64,000 nt of DNA, taken from assembly GCF_019966575.1 (NCBI RefSeq), contig NZ_JAINFK010000001.1, positions 695,626 through 759,625 on the forward strand, given 5' to 3'. Both the position numbers and the translations under genes were made by a program. The stretch comes from Oricola cellulosilytica (GTDB taxonomy: Bacteria > Pseudomonadota > Alphaproteobacteria > Rhizobiales > Rhizobiaceae). Shown here piece by piece: positions 35,578 through 44,724 of the stretch (its first letter is position 1; the number at the start of each line of letters is the position of its first letter). The notes beneath the pieces are model-generated. The model made no database searches, was not told the origin of the DNA, and saw only the letters and a program-made list of their open reading frames with translations.

Positions 35578-36132
35578 TCACAGCTTCATTTCAAGCGTGC
35601 CATTGGCGAATTCGAAGTTGCGCAAGCGCCTCAAAAAACTCATTCCGATCAGCACAATATCAAGTGAATCGTCCTCAAGGATCATCGCCTCGACATTGCG
35701 GACCCGGATTGAGCCGAGCCGCACCTCGTCGAGCACGGCCATCGCCGCCCTCGCAGTGCCGTTGGCGGTGTTCACCTGGTAGACGAAATCGTTCGATGTG
35801 ACATGAACGCCTGCCCGCCGGGCCGCCGAGCGGTTCAAGGCGATCGCCGTCGCCCCGGTATCGATCACACCGGTGACCCGGCTGGAGTTGAGGAGAAACT
35901 CACCGATATAGTGGCCGCGCCCATCGGCACGCAATCGTTCAGTGCCTGAAAGAAGCGGGCGCTCTCTCAAATTTTCTTGCACACGATCAGCACGATTGTC
36001 CTGGGGCACTTCGGGCTGGCTCGCGGCAACATTGGCCGCATTTTCCGCTACATCCGGGTTGTCGTGCAGAAACCGGACCGCCCCGAGCGCGGAGAGCGAC
36101 ACCGTAAAGACCAGGAAGAGATAGCGAAGCAT
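35578..36132 (-). CDS. Retropepsin-like clan AA aspartic protease (TIGR02281 family)
   Basis: A 184-residue protein with an N-terminal hydrophobic anchor or signal (residues 1-20) and a single-domain aspartic protease fold with DTGATAIALN, active Asp91. The C-terminal hydrophobic IVLIGMSFLRRL closes the fold. Such proteins act as dimers in the periplasm or at the membrane. Targets are unknown. It converges on deoA with a 19-base gap. Confidence 0.85.
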   Translation of the reverse strand: MLRYLFLVFTVSLSALGAVRFLHDNPDVAENAANVAASQPEVPQDNRADRVQENLRERPLLSGTERLRADGRGHYIGEFLLNSSRVTGVIDTGATAIALNRSAARRAGVHVTSNDFVYQVNTANGTARAAMAVLDEVRLGSIRVRNVEAMILEDDSLDIVLIGMSFLRRLRNFEFANGTLEMKL

Positions 36133-36249
36133 GAAGATATGCTATCGACCTTCTCTAACCGCGCGCTTAAAGCACCGAGCCATCGACACGTTCAGTTAAC
36201 AGTCGATGAACTATTTGATGAGTAATGTTTCACCGTGGAACGGACTAAC

Positions 36250-36510
36250 CTAAAAACGATCGCCTCCAGCCGCCGATCCTTGGTGGCGCTCGACAAACAG
36301 TTGCTCCGCCGTCTCGCGCAATTTTTCCGCTGACATGTCTTCCTGAACGAGGTTTATCATGATCCTCGCTAGGCCGGCACGCATCTGCGCCTCATCGCCA
36401 TTAGCTGTGCTGGCGCGACCCTTCAGGCTGCTCCAGACTTCTTCGAAGTCGGCCTTGATCCTCGTCATCTCGTCAGGCTCGACCACAAAGCCATGAAATT
36501 CGTTTCGCAT
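36250..36510 (-). CDS. Small hypothetical protein
   Basis: An 86-residue acidic, helical, soluble product with no motif I recognise. MRNEFHGFVVEPDEMTRIKA at the start reads as a defined domain, followed by long helices. The ATG at 36510 is chosen because AAAAGG precedes it; the frame is open to a TTG at 36570. It sits between the aspartic protease and the ribbon-helix-helix gene, 120-240 bases from each. Confidence 0.5.
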   Translation of the reverse strand: MRNEFHGFVVEPDEMTRIKADFEEVWSSLKGRASTANGDEAQMRAGLARIMINLVQEDMSAEKLRETAEQLFVERHQGSAAGGDRF

Positions 36511-36745
36511 GTCGAGTAACCTTTTCCCGGACAGGGGGCCCGTCCGAACATTCTTCGTCCCTACTGCCAAAAGTTAAGCAGGAATGAAGAATTTTAAATC
36601 CCGCAACCCCTCACATGGCAGCATTGGCGCCAATAGCTCATCAGCCTCCTATTGAGTCGGATGAGTAAAGGACATGGTTGACGTAAAGATAGCCCATCCG
36701 TACATACCAGCGTGACGCTCCCACGGTTATCGTGAAAGTTCTGCC

Positions 36746-36970
36746 ATGAATGGTCTATCGCGCGAGACTCGTCTCCAGATCATGCTTGACGAGTCAGAGT
36801 TGTCTGCAATCGACGATTGGCGGTTCGCGCACCGGATGCCGAGCCGGGCCGCAGCAATCCGGCAGCTGTTGCGGCTCGGTCTCAACGCCGCACAGGGTCC
36901 TACCGACCCGAACATGCGGTCGCAGGACTTCGGACTGCTGGATAAGGCTCCCGGCCCGAAAGAGGAATAA
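36746..36970 (+). CDS. Ribbon-helix-helix-like small DNA-binding protein
   Basis: A 74-residue protein. The segment LSRETRLQIMLDESELSAID followed by MPSRAAAIRQLLRLGL matches the strand-helix-helix layout of Arc/MetJ-type regulators and antitoxins. No toxin gene is adjacent. It lies 17 bases from the end of the convergent upp gene. A general chromosomal regulator is more likely than half of a toxin-antitoxin pair, but the target is unknown. Confidence 0.65.
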   Translation: MNGLSRETRLQIMLDESELSAIDDWRFAHRMPSRAAAIRQLLRLGLNAAQGPTDPNMRSQDFGLLDKAPGPKEE

Positions 36971-36987
36971 ATCGCGGAACGCCGGAA

Positions 36988-37617
36988 CTACTTGGTGCCG
37001 TACATCCGGTCACCGGCATCGCCCAGACCGGGTACGATGTAGCCCTTTTCATTAAGTTTCTCGTCAATCGCTGCGGTGACGATGGGTATGTCCGGGTGGG
37101 CCTTCGTGAACTTCGCCACGCCTTCCGGCGCCGCCAGCAAACAGACAAACCGGATGTCCCTTGCACCACGTTCCTTCAACTTCTGGACGGCCGCTATCGC
37201 CGAGTTCGCCGTTGCCAGCATGGGGTCGACCACAACCGTCAGGCGGTCTGAAAGATCCTCCGGGGCCTTGAAATAATACTCGACCGGCTCGAGCGTCGCA
37301 TGATCACGATAAAGTCCGATATGCGCGACACGTGCCGACGGCACGAGGTCGAGCATCCCTTCCAGCAGACCATTGCCGGCGCGCAGGACGGAGGCGAAGA
37401 CCAGCTTCTTGCCTTCAAGTACAGGAGAATCCATCTCGGCCAAGGGCGTCTCAACGTGCTCCATGGTCAGCGGTAACTCGCGCGTGACCTCGTAGCAAAG
37501 CAGTAGCGAGATCTCCCGGAGAAGTCGGCGGAAACCGGCGGTCGATGTCTCCCTCTTACGCATGAAAGTGAGCTTGTGTTGCACAAGCGGATGATCAACG
37601 ACGGTAACGCTGTCCAT
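36988..37617 (-). CDS. upp: Uracil phosphoribosyltransferase
   Basis: This 209-residue enzyme makes UMP from uracil and PRPP, salvaging the base released by the nucleoside phosphorylases nearby. The PRPP-binding block [17 protein letters not shown] (residues 128-145) and the uracil-binding [17 protein letters not shown] end are diagnostic. A probable terminator (37666-37689) separates it from the upstream adenosine deaminase gene, so it probably has its own promoter. Confidence 0.95.
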   Translation of the reverse strand: MDSVTVVDHPLVQHKLTFMRKRETSTAGFRRLLREISLLLCYEVTRELPLTMEHVETPLAEMDSPVLEGKKLVFASVLRAGNGLLEGMLDLVPSARVAHIGLYRDHATLEPVEYYFKAPEDLSDRLTVVVDPMLATANSAIAAVQKLKERGARDIRFVCLLAAPEGVAKFTKAHPDIPIVTAAIDEKLNEKGYIVPGLGDAGDRMYGTK

Positions 37618-37665
37618 AGTGTCCTCTTTGAATGATGGCGCACCTTAACTGCGCGTCAGGCAGTA

Positions 37666-37689
37666 GAAAAGTCGCCTCCGGTGGAGGCG
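37666..37689 (-). terminator. Intrinsic terminator of the adenosine deaminase gene
   Basis: On the minus strand CGCCTCC, a 3-base loop and GGAGGCG form a 7-bp stem followed by ACTTTT. It lies just after the add stop codon and before upp. Confidence 0.65.
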
Positions 37690-37692
37690 GAT

Positions 37693-38682
37693 CTATCCCA
37701 CGGGCATTTTGACACGCAGCCGCGCAAGCAGAGCCTCGCGCGTCGCCTCATCAACATAGGCTGCCTCGATCGAGGCGCGGGTGACGTTCAGGAGCGCGTC
37801 TTCACCCATACGGAAGTGTTCACCCGCAATCTCGTATTCACGGGCCAGGCTGGTGTAAAAAAAAGGCGGATCATCCGCGCTGAGCGTCACAGTCACTCCA
37901 GCGTCGCGCAATCGCGGAAACGGATGGGCGGCAAAGGACGGGAAAACGCCAAGCGCAATGTTCGAGCCCGGACAGACTTCGAGAATGATTTCTTCATCCG
38001 CCAACCGCTTGACGAGATCGGGGTCCTCAATTGCGCGGACACCGTGACCGATGCGTGTTGGACGCAGATGGTCGAGCGCGTCGCGAACGCTTTCGGCGCC
38101 GACCAATTCCCCCGCATGAACCGTGATACCAAGCCCGGCATCGCGGGCAATGTCGAAAGCACGAACAAAGTCGCTCGGGTGGTGCATTCGCTCGTCCCCG
38201 GCCATGCCGAACCCGGTGACAAGCGGATGGGGATTGTCGACGATATAACGCGCCGCCTCTTCAACCGCCTCCGGCCCCTTGTGGCGCAGGCCCGTCGCGA
38301 TCATCCGCGATTCGATTCCGAGCGCGTTACGCGCCCGCTCCATGCCTTCGGCCAGACCGTAGATATAATCGGCGGGGTCGAGTCCCGCGGTCTCGGCGTG
38401 GTCGGTGGAGATGAAGAATTCCGAATAGATGGCGTCCTGCGCGGCGAGTTCGCGGAGATATGTCTCGGCGAGTAGCGCATAGTCATCGGCATCACGAAAC
38501 AGCATCGAGGCGACGTCAAAGGCGCGCAGGAAGCTAGTGAAATCCGACCAAACGTAGCTTCCGTCGCGTATGATCGCGGAAACATCCTCCCCATATTTCC
38601 GGGCCTGTCCTTCTACCAGAGCCGGACTTGCCGCCCCCTCGATGTGACAATGGATTTCCGCCTTCAAGACCATCTGCGCCAT
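37693..38682 (-). CDS. add: Adenosine deaminase
   Basis: A 329-residue zinc hydrolase converting adenosine and deoxyadenosine to inosine forms. The HCHIEG motif gives the first two zinc ligands, HAGE (about residue 190) a zinc ligand and catalytic Glu, and SADDPP the final Asp ligand. Start at 38682 (MAQMVLKAEIHCH), with AAGGAAA upstream. It feeds the purine nucleoside phosphorylase of the nearby operon. A probable terminator follows. Confidence 0.93.
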   Translation of the reverse strand: MAQMVLKAEIHCHIEGAASPALVEGQARKYGEDVSAIIRDGSYVWSDFTSFLRAFDVASMLFRDADDYALLAETYLRELAAQDAIYSEFFISTDHAETAGLDPADYIYGLAEGMERARNALGIESRMIATGLRHKGPEAVEEAARYIVDNPHPLVTGFGMAGDERMHHPSDFVRAFDIARDAGLGITVHAGELVGAESVRDALDHLRPTRIGHGVRAIEDPDLVKRLADEEIILEVCPGSNIALGVFPSFAAHPFPRLRDAGVTVTLSADDPPFFYTSLAREYEIAGEHFRMGEDALLNVTRASIEAAYVDEATREALLARLRVKMPVG

Positions 38683-38816
38683 TTTCCTTGCATGTTGGAC
38701 TGCCTGCCCCAGATGCTCCGTGACACGATGGCACGGGTTGCGCAATGGCGCGCTTGTCCGGCATAGGCTAATACCGTCCGGCCCGAACCCCGGATGATGA
38801 CAAACGGATAAGACAG

Positions 38817-39593
38817 ATGTCGCAGTCGAGAACTACCGCCGGTAGCGCCATGAAGACGTCCTTCGGCTTCGAAAATGTAGGCGACGGCGAAAAGCAGCGT
38901 CGGGTCGACGACGTGTTTCACAAGGTCGCGGTACGCTACGACGTGATGAACGACCTGATGTCGGCGGGAATGCACCGGGTGTGGAAGGACGCCCTCGTCA
39001 CAGCGCTCAATCCGTCGCGCAGCCGGCGCTGGCGCTCGCTGGACGTGGCCGGCGGTACCGGTGATGTCGCGTTCCGGATCGTCGAAGCGTCGCGCGGCAA
39101 TGCCGAAGTGACCGTGCTCGACATCAACGGCTCGATGCTCGAGGTGGGCCGCAAGCGAGCGGAACAGAACGGTATCGGAAGAAATCTTGCCTTCGTCGAA
39201 GCCAACGCGGAGGCCCTGCCTTTCGACGACGGCACGTTCGACGCCTACACAATCGCGTTCGGCATCCGCAATGTTCCGGACATTCCCAAGGCGCTGGCGG
39301 AGGCGTATCGCGTGCTGAAGCGCGGTGGCCGATTTCTGTGTCTCGAATTCTCGGAAGTCGACATTCCACCGCTCGAGGCGTTCTACGAGGCGTGGTCCTT
39401 TAACGCGATCCCCCGCATCGGAGAGATGGTGACAGGCGACGGTGAGCCGTACCGGTACTTGGTCGAGTCTATCCGCAAGTTTCCCAATCAGGACAATTTT
39501 GCGGCCATGATTCGGGAGGCGGGTTTCGGTCGCGTCAGCTACAAGAACTACACCGGCGGAATCGCCGCGTTGCATTCGGGCTGGAAACTCTAG
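38817..39593 (+). CDS. ubiE: Ubiquinone biosynthesis C-methyltransferase
   Basis: A 258-residue class I SAM-dependent methyltransferase acting on the demethoxy-ubiquinol (and demethylmenaquinol) ring. Landmarks are [17 protein letters not shown], the SAM-binding [11 protein letters not shown], and [32 protein letters not shown]. Followed 8 bases later by ubiB, as is usual in alphaproteobacteria. Confidence 0.95.
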   Translation: MSQSRTTAGSAMKTSFGFENVGDGEKQRRVDDVFHKVAVRYDVMNDLMSAGMHRVWKDALVTALNPSRSRRWRSLDVAGGTGDVAFRIVEASRGNAEVTVLDINGSMLEVGRKRAEQNGIGRNLAFVEANAEALPFDDGTFDAYTIAFGIRNVPDIPKALAEAYRVLKRGGRFLCLEFSEVDIPPLEAFYEAWSFNAIPRIGEMVTGDGEPYRYLVESIRKFPNQDNFAAMIREAGFGRVSYKNYTGGIAALHSGWKL

Positions 39594-39601
39594 GCGCATC
39601 T

Positions 39602-41179
39602 ATGGGGGTCGTTGTCGCGACATTCCGGTTGATCCGGGCCGGGTGGGTGCTCGCCCGCGAAGGTGTGATCGCTGCCATCCCGGCGGAGGGTCTCGTCGGT
39701 CCCGCGGCAGCCGCGCATCGGCTGGCGGGCGGTCTTGCCAGGCGCCGCAGCAAGAATCTCGATAGCGCGGAGCGAATGACGAAAGCGATCGCGAGGCTCG
39801 GGCCGTCCTATGCCAAGCTCGGCCAGTTCCTGGCGACCCGCCCGGACGTGATCGGGCTCGATCTCGCCCTCGATCTCGCGCACCTCCAGGACAGCATGGA
39901 GAGCTTTCCGACCGAGCAGGCCATGACCCGCATCGAAGATTCGCTCGGAAAGCCGCTGTCCGAACTGTTCGTTTCGATTGACGAGCCGGTTGCCGCGGCC
40001 TCGATTGCACAGGTGCACCCCGCGATCGTGCGGGATCCAGACGGAGCGGAGCGCAGGGTCGCTGTGAAGGTGATCCGGCCCGGTGTGCGGCGGCGTTTCA
40101 TGCGCGATCTCGAAACCTTCTTTCTGTTCGCCCAGATGCAGGAACAGCGTTTTCCGGCGACCCGCCGGCTCCGTCCTGTTGCGATTGCCGAAACGCTGAA
40201 ACAGACGACGCAGATCGAGATGGATTTGCGCCTTGAAGCCGCCGCGCTTGCCGAACTGGCGGAGAACGTTGCCGAGGACCCGGGCTTCCGGGTGCCTAAG
40301 GTCGACTGGGAGCGCACCGGCCGCAACGTGCTCACCATGGAATGGGTCGATGGCATCAGGATGTCCCACGTGGACGAATTGCGCGCCGCCGGACACAACC
40401 TCGAAAAGCTCGCCGATACGGTGGTGCAGAGCTTCCTGCGGCATGCCATGCGCGACGGGTTCTTTCATGCAGACATGCACCCAGGAAATCTCTTCGTAGA
40501 CAGCAGGGGCGATATCGTCGCTGTCGATCTCGGCATTTCCGGGCGAATTGGGCTAAAGGAACGGCGGTTCCTTGCGGAGATTCTCTTCGGTTTCATACGC
40601 CGCGATTTCCGACGAGTCGCGCGCGTTCATTTCGAGGCCGGCTACGTGCCGGCCCATCACGACGTCGAGGCGTTCGCGCAGGCGATCAGGGCAATCGGGG
40701 AACCGATCCACGGGCAGCCTGCCGAAACCATTTCCATGGCGAACCTGCTGACGCTGCTGTTCGAGGTCACCGACATATTCGATATGCAGACGCGGCCGGA
40801 GCTGCTGCTGTTGCAGAAGACGATGGTCGTCGTCGAGGGCAATGCACGTGCGCTCAACCCCCGCTTCAACATGTGGAAGGCTGCCGAACCGGTGGTCGGC
40901 GACTGGATCGCCCGCAATCTCGGCCCCGGCGCGGTCATCACGGACGCAAAAACCGGCGTCGAGTCGCTCTACCGGCTTGCCAAGACGCTGCCCGACCTCG
41001 CCCAGAGAACGGAGCGGCTATCGCACGAGGTCGGTGAGATGGCGGAACACGGGCTCAAGCTCGAGCCCGAAACGGTAAGAGCGATTGGCAAAGCAGAAGC
41101 GAAGGAATCCCGTTCCGGGCGGGTCGCGCTCTGGATACTGGCAATCGCCGCGGTCTGGATCGCCTGGCAGCTCACCTGA
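39602..41179 (+). CDS. ubiB: Ubiquinone biosynthesis atypical kinase/ATPase UbiB
   Basis: The 525-residue membrane-associated ADCK/ABC1-family protein is needed for coenzyme Q synthesis. It has the KxGQ motif (AKLGQFLATRPD), the Ala-rich loop in place of a P-loop (AAASIAQVHPA), the catalytic-like FHADMHPGNLF and VDLGISGR. A C-terminal transmembrane helix (LWILAIAAVWIAWQL) anchors it. Directly downstream of ubiE. It provides ATPase-linked assistance to the Ubi complex rather than hydroxylation. Confidence 0.95.
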   Translation: MGVVVATFRLIRAGWVLAREGVIAAIPAEGLVGPAAAAHRLAGGLARRRSKNLDSAERMTKAIARLGPSYAKLGQFLATRPDVIGLDLALDLAHLQDSMESFPTEQAMTRIEDSLGKPLSELFVSIDEPVAAASIAQVHPAIVRDPDGAERRVAVKVIRPGVRRRFMRDLETFFLFAQMQEQRFPATRRLRPVAIAETLKQTTQIEMDLRLEAAALAELAENVAEDPGFRVPKVDWERTGRNVLTMEWVDGIRMSHVDELRAAGHNLEKLADTVVQSFLRHAMRDGFFHADMHPGNLFVDSRGDIVAVDLGISGRIGLKERRFLAEILFGFIRRDFRRVARVHFEAGYVPAHHDVEAFAQAIRAIGEPIHGQPAETISMANLLTLLFEVTDIFDMQTRPELLLLQKTMVVVEGNARALNPRFNMWKAAEPVVGDWIARNLGPGAVITDAKTGVESLYRLAKTLPDLAQRTERLSHEVGEMAEHGLKLEPETVRAIGKAEAKESRSGRVALWILAIAAVWIAWQLT

Positions 41180-41318
41180 CCAGGTCGGCGGCAGGACCGC
41201 ACATTCGGGTGAGGCGGTGCCGCTGATCGTACGGGACGATCGCATCGGGCTGCATGCTTTTCAAGGGCCGTGATTTCGGTCATACCGGCACCGGCCCGGC
41301 AATGGCGGATAGTTAAAG

Positions 41319-42566
41319 ATGGATATTGCGCAAAGTTTATCCGGCAAACGGATCCTCCTGATTATCGGCGGCGGGATCGCGGCGTACAAAAGCCTCGACC
41401 TGATCCGTCGCCTGCGCGAGCGTGGCGCATCGGTTCGCCCGGTGATGACCAGGGCGGCGGCGGAGTTCATCACACCGCTTTCCGTGGGGGCGCTGGCCGC
41501 TGACAAGGTGTTTACCGATCTCTTCGACCGCGAGGACGAACAAGATGTCGGCCATATCCGGCTTTCCCGCGAGGCGGACCTCCTCCTGGTCGCGCCGGCA
41601 ACCGCGGACCTAATGGCGAAGATGGCCAACGGACTGGCAAACGATCTCGCTTCAACCATCCTGATGGCTACGGACAAGCCTGTACTTGTCGCTCCGGCCA
41701 TGAACCCCCGGATGTGGTTGCACCCGGCCACCGTGCGGAACCGCGAAACGCTTGATGGCGACGGGGTCCGTTTCGTCGGCCCCGGCAGCGGCGAAATGGC
41801 TGAAAGCAACGAGGCCGGTGAAGGACGGATGTCCGAGCCGATGGAAATCGTGAGGTCGATCGAGAGTATCCTTGCAAACGGAGCGCTTCCGCTAGCCGGA
41901 AAAAGGGTCATCGTGACCTCAGGGCCGACCCATGAACCCATTGATCCGGTCCGCTACATTGCCAACCGGTCATCAGGAAAGCAGGGGCACGCGATTGCGG
42001 GGGCACTTGCATCGCTCGGCGCCGACGTGCAACTGGTCAGTGGACCGGTTGCCATCAACGATCCGATCGGCGTAACCACCACGCATGTCGAAACGGCGCA
42101 GCAGATGCGCGATGCGGTCGAAGCGCTGCTACCGGCGGACGCGGCAATATTCGCCGCCGCTGTTGCTGACTGGCGCTCCGAGAAATCGTCCTGCGAGAAG
42201 ATGAAGAAGGACGGTTCCTCCGGACCGCTGCAACTGGCACTGGTTGAAAACCCGGACATTCTTGCAGGTATCGGCCATCACTCCACCAAGCGACCACCGC
42301 TGGTGATCGGGTTTGCGGCCGAGACCGAAAAGGTGCTGGAGAATGCGCGGACAAAGCTCACAGGCAAGGGCGCCGACGCGATCGTCGCCAACGATGTCTC
42401 CACCGACAGCGGCATCGGCGGCAGCGGCGTCATGGGAGGTGACCGAAATCGCATCACGCTGATTACCGCCTCGGGCGCTGATACTTGGCCCGAGATGTCG
42501 AAAGCCGAGGTTGCAAGAAAGCTGGCCGCCTGGGTCGCCGACCAAACGGGCGAGCGGCCCAGATAA
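41319..42566 (+). CDS. coaBC: Bifunctional phosphopantothenoylcysteine decarboxylase/synthetase
   Basis: A 415-residue CoA biosynthesis enzyme. The N-terminal flavodoxin-like CoaC half (1-190) has GGGIAAYKSLDLIRRL and the APAMNPRMW substrate-clamp motif. The C-terminal CoaB half (from about 195) has VTSGPTHEPIDPVRYIANRSSGKQG (shown in pieces) and the IVANDVS/ADW region. Located downstream of ubiE-ubiB, as often in rhizobia; the usual neighbouring dut gene is about 10 kb away in this window. Confidence 0.95.
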   Translation: MDIAQSLSGKRILLIIGGGIAAYKSLDLIRRLRERGASVRPVMTRAAAEFITPLSVGALAADKVFTDLFDREDEQDVGHIRLSREADLLLVAPATADLMAKMANGLANDLASTILMATDKPVLVAPAMNPRMWLHPATVRNRETLDGDGVRFVGPGSGEMAESNEAGEGRMSEPMEIVRSIESILANGALPLAGKRVIVTSGPTHEPIDPVRYIANRSSGKQGHAIAGALASLGADVQLVSGPVAINDPIGVTTTHVETAQQMRDAVEALLPADAAIFAAAVADWRSEKSSCEKMKKDGSSGPLQLALVENPDILAGIGHHSTKRPPLVIGFAAETEKVLENARTKLTGKGADAIVANDVSTDSGIGGSGVMGGDRNRITLITASGADTWPEMSKAEVARKLAAWVADQTGERPR

Positions 42567-42593
42567 GCCGCCCTCGGCGGGAGGCCCACGCCG

Positions 42594-42857
42594 TCAGGCG
42601 CTCGACGCGCGACCCATGACGACACCACCATCGTCAGCATCGCCCGAGTTCTTCACCTGCGAAATTGCGGTGTTGATCGCGGCCATGCGCTTCTCTACCT
42701 GCGCCAACGAAGCAGAGCCATCATCGGCCTTCTCGCCGAGTTTAGTCTTCATGGCATTCAGGCGATCAAGTTTCTCCTGCTTCGAGAAGAACGTGTTCGC
42801 AGCTATCCCCTCGGGGGTCATGTCCTGTTCGGTGGCGAGGTCCGGTTTCTCGGTCAT
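42594..42857 (-). CDS. Small hypothetical protein with stress-type promoter
   Basis: An 87-residue soluble acidic protein, mostly helical (FFSKQEKLDRLNAMKTKLGEK; ASLAQVEKRMAAINTAISQV), with a Gly/Asp-rich tail. No family is recognised. An exact EcfG-type promoter lies 30 bases upstream (42887-42911), a close and well-placed match, so it is probably a general stress protein. It converges on coaBC with a 27-base gap. Confidence 0.65.
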   Translation of the reverse strand: MTEKPDLATEQDMTPEGIAANTFFSKQEKLDRLNAMKTKLGEKADDGSASLAQVEKRMAAINTAISQVKNSGDADDGGVVMGRASSA

Positions 42858-42886
42858 GTTTCACTCCTTGCGTGGGTAGGAGATTC

Positions 42887-42911
42887 AACGGCGGAAGCTC
42901 AACGCGGTTCC
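42887..42911 (-). promoter_or_regulatory. EcfG-type promoter for the 87-residue protein gene
   Basis: On the minus strand GGAAC (42911-42907), 16 bases, then CGTT (42890-42887), an exact match to GGAAC-N16/17-cGTT. It leads into the gene starting at 42857 with a leader of roughly 20-25 bases. Confidence 0.72.
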
Positions 42912-43041
42912 CTGATGGCGGCTGACACGCTTTTCGACGGCGGAGACTGATAGGTATTCGCTGAACAATGCGTCACCGGAGGCTGAATTGTGCAATCGGG
43001 CGGGGACGCACTATCTATCAGCCAACAAAGGAGCGAGCGTC

Positions 43042-43959
43042 ATGTCCATTCGTCCCGTGAGACATCTTTCCGGCACCCAGACGACCATGGAGGGAGCCGG
43101 AGTAAAACTCGAGCGCGTCTTCGGTTTCGGCGATCCGTCCATGGCCGATCCATTTCTCCTGATGGACGATTTCCGCAACGATCGGCCCGAAGACTACATC
43201 AAGGGCTTTCCGTGGCACCCGCATCGGGGGATAGAGACCATCACCTATGTGCTGGAAGGCTCGGTCGATCATGCCGACAGTCTCGGCAATCAGGGCACTC
43301 TCGGGGCAGGGAGCGTGCAATGGATGACCGCGGGTTCCGGAATCATGCACCAGGAAATGCCCAAGGGCGATCCGTCGGGCCGAATGCACGGCTTCCAGCT
43401 CTGGGCCAATCTTCCTTCCAGCCTGAAGATGACCACACCGCGTTATCAGGACATCGGGTCGGGAGATATCCCCGAGGTGGTTGACGATGACGGCACCCGC
43501 GTTCGCGTGGTTGTCGGCGAGTTCTGGGGCAAGAAAGGTCCCGTGGACGGGGTCGCCGCCGACCCGCAATATCTGGACATCTCCGTGCCACCTGGCGTTC
43601 GGAAAGTGTTCAAGGTCGACACCTACCGCTCAGCCTTCGCCTACATCTTCCAGGGATCCGCCACATTCCGTGACGCATCACGGCCATTCGGAGTGCTGGT
43701 TGAAAAGGAGGTAAACGGCGAGGAACTTCATGTGCGCGACATGTCCGGCGACCGGACGCTGGTGGTCTTCGGCACTGGCGACGAGATCGTCGTCCAGGCG
43801 GGCGAGGAGGGGGTGCGGTTTCTGCTGGTCTCCGGCGCGCCGATCCGCGAGCCTGTAGCGTGGCACGGCCCGATCGTGATGAACACGCGCGAGGAACTCA
43901 TCCAGGCGGTCAATGATTTGCGCAGCGGTAACTTCATCCGCGAGAATGCGGCCTCTTGA
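43042..43959 (+). CDS. Pirin-family protein
   Basis: A 305-residue bicupin. The metal-binding motif FPWHPHRGIETITYVLEG and the SGIMHQEMP motif give the three His and one Glu ligands. The C-terminal cupin carries FGTGDEIVVQAGEEGV. Bacterial pirins include quercetin 2,3-dioxygenases and redox-linked regulators; the reaction here is not determined. ATG at 43042, with AAAGGAGC upstream, is preferred over the longer frame start at 42988. No obvious partner. Confidence 0.9.
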   Translation: MSIRPVRHLSGTQTTMEGAGVKLERVFGFGDPSMADPFLLMDDFRNDRPEDYIKGFPWHPHRGIETITYVLEGSVDHADSLGNQGTLGAGSVQWMTAGSGIMHQEMPKGDPSGRMHGFQLWANLPSSLKMTTPRYQDIGSGDIPEVVDDDGTRVRVVVGEFWGKKGPVDGVAADPQYLDISVPPGVRKVFKVDTYRSAFAYIFQGSATFRDASRPFGVLVEKEVNGEELHVRDMSGDRTLVVFGTGDEIVVQAGEEGVRFLLVSGAPIREPVAWHGPIVMNTREELIQAVNDLRSGNFIRENAAS

Positions 43960-44103
43960 GGATAACTACCGGGGCCGGCTGACAGCCGGCGCCGGTCGCC
44001 CTGCGTCGACAACCAGAGTACCGCTGGATAGTCTTCCTGCGATCGGGACAGCGTGACGGCAAGGGCATTTCGCGGCCGCGCTTCGCCGGAAAGAGGCACG
44101 ACA

Positions 44104-44724
44104 ATGGAACTATCCCCTCTCCAAGATCTGCAAACCCGCTATTTTTCAATGCGAAAGGAGATAGAAGCCGAGCTGGAAGCCCAGCTCGCCGTTCAGCGAG
44201 AGCGTTTCCAGTACAGACTGCACCGCGGAAAGGTCCGGTTCGAGAGAGACATTCGCGAACTGCAGCGCCGATACCGCATCGGGGTGGTGAAATATATCGT
44301 CGGAGCCCGACTCGGCTTCATATTAACGGCACCCCTGATCTATGGGCTGATCGTGCCGTTGGTCATCCTCGATTGCTCCGTGACAATCTACCAGCACATT
44401 TGCTTCAGGATCTATCGAATCCCACTCTCGCGGCGCAGCGATCACCTCATCTTCGACCGGCATCATCTCGCTTATCTCAACGGAATAGAGAAGCTGAACT
44501 GCTTGTATTGCAGTTACGCGAACGGCCTGATCGCACATGTCCGAGAGGTCGCCGCGCGAACCGAGCAATTCTGGTGTCCCATCAAGCACTCTCGGCGTAG
44601 TGCCGACCCTCATGACCGCACCGAGGCATTCTTCGATTATGGAGATGCAGAGGCTTATCGAACGGGCCTGCAGAGTCTGCGCGACCGTTTGAGAGGTGGG
44701 CCGGGCGACGCCCCGGTGAGCTAG
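44104..44724 (+). CDS. Membrane protein with conserved Cys/His cluster, unknown function
   Basis: A 206-residue protein. Residues 15-60 form an amphipathic, charged coiled-coil-like helix. Residues 61-104 are hydrophobic, one long or two short membrane helices. A soluble domain then carries His120-His121, Cys133-x2-Cys136 (NCLYCSYANG), Cys158 (FWCPIKH) and His162. The Cys/His set could bind a metal or cofactor. I remember similar proteins in other proteobacteria but no assigned function. AAGAGG lies before the ATG at 44104. Its last 4 bases overlap the end of the BaiN-type gene on the other strand. Confidence 0.7.
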   Translation: MELSPLQDLQTRYFSMRKEIEAELEAQLAVQRERFQYRLHRGKVRFERDIRELQRRYRIGVVKYIVGARLGFILTAPLIYGLIVPLVILDCSVTIYQHICFRIYRIPLSRRSDHLIFDRHHLAYLNGIEKLNCLYCSYANGLIAHVREVAARTEQFWCPIKHSRRSADPHDRTEAFFDYGDAEAYRTGLQSLRDRLRGGPGDAPVS

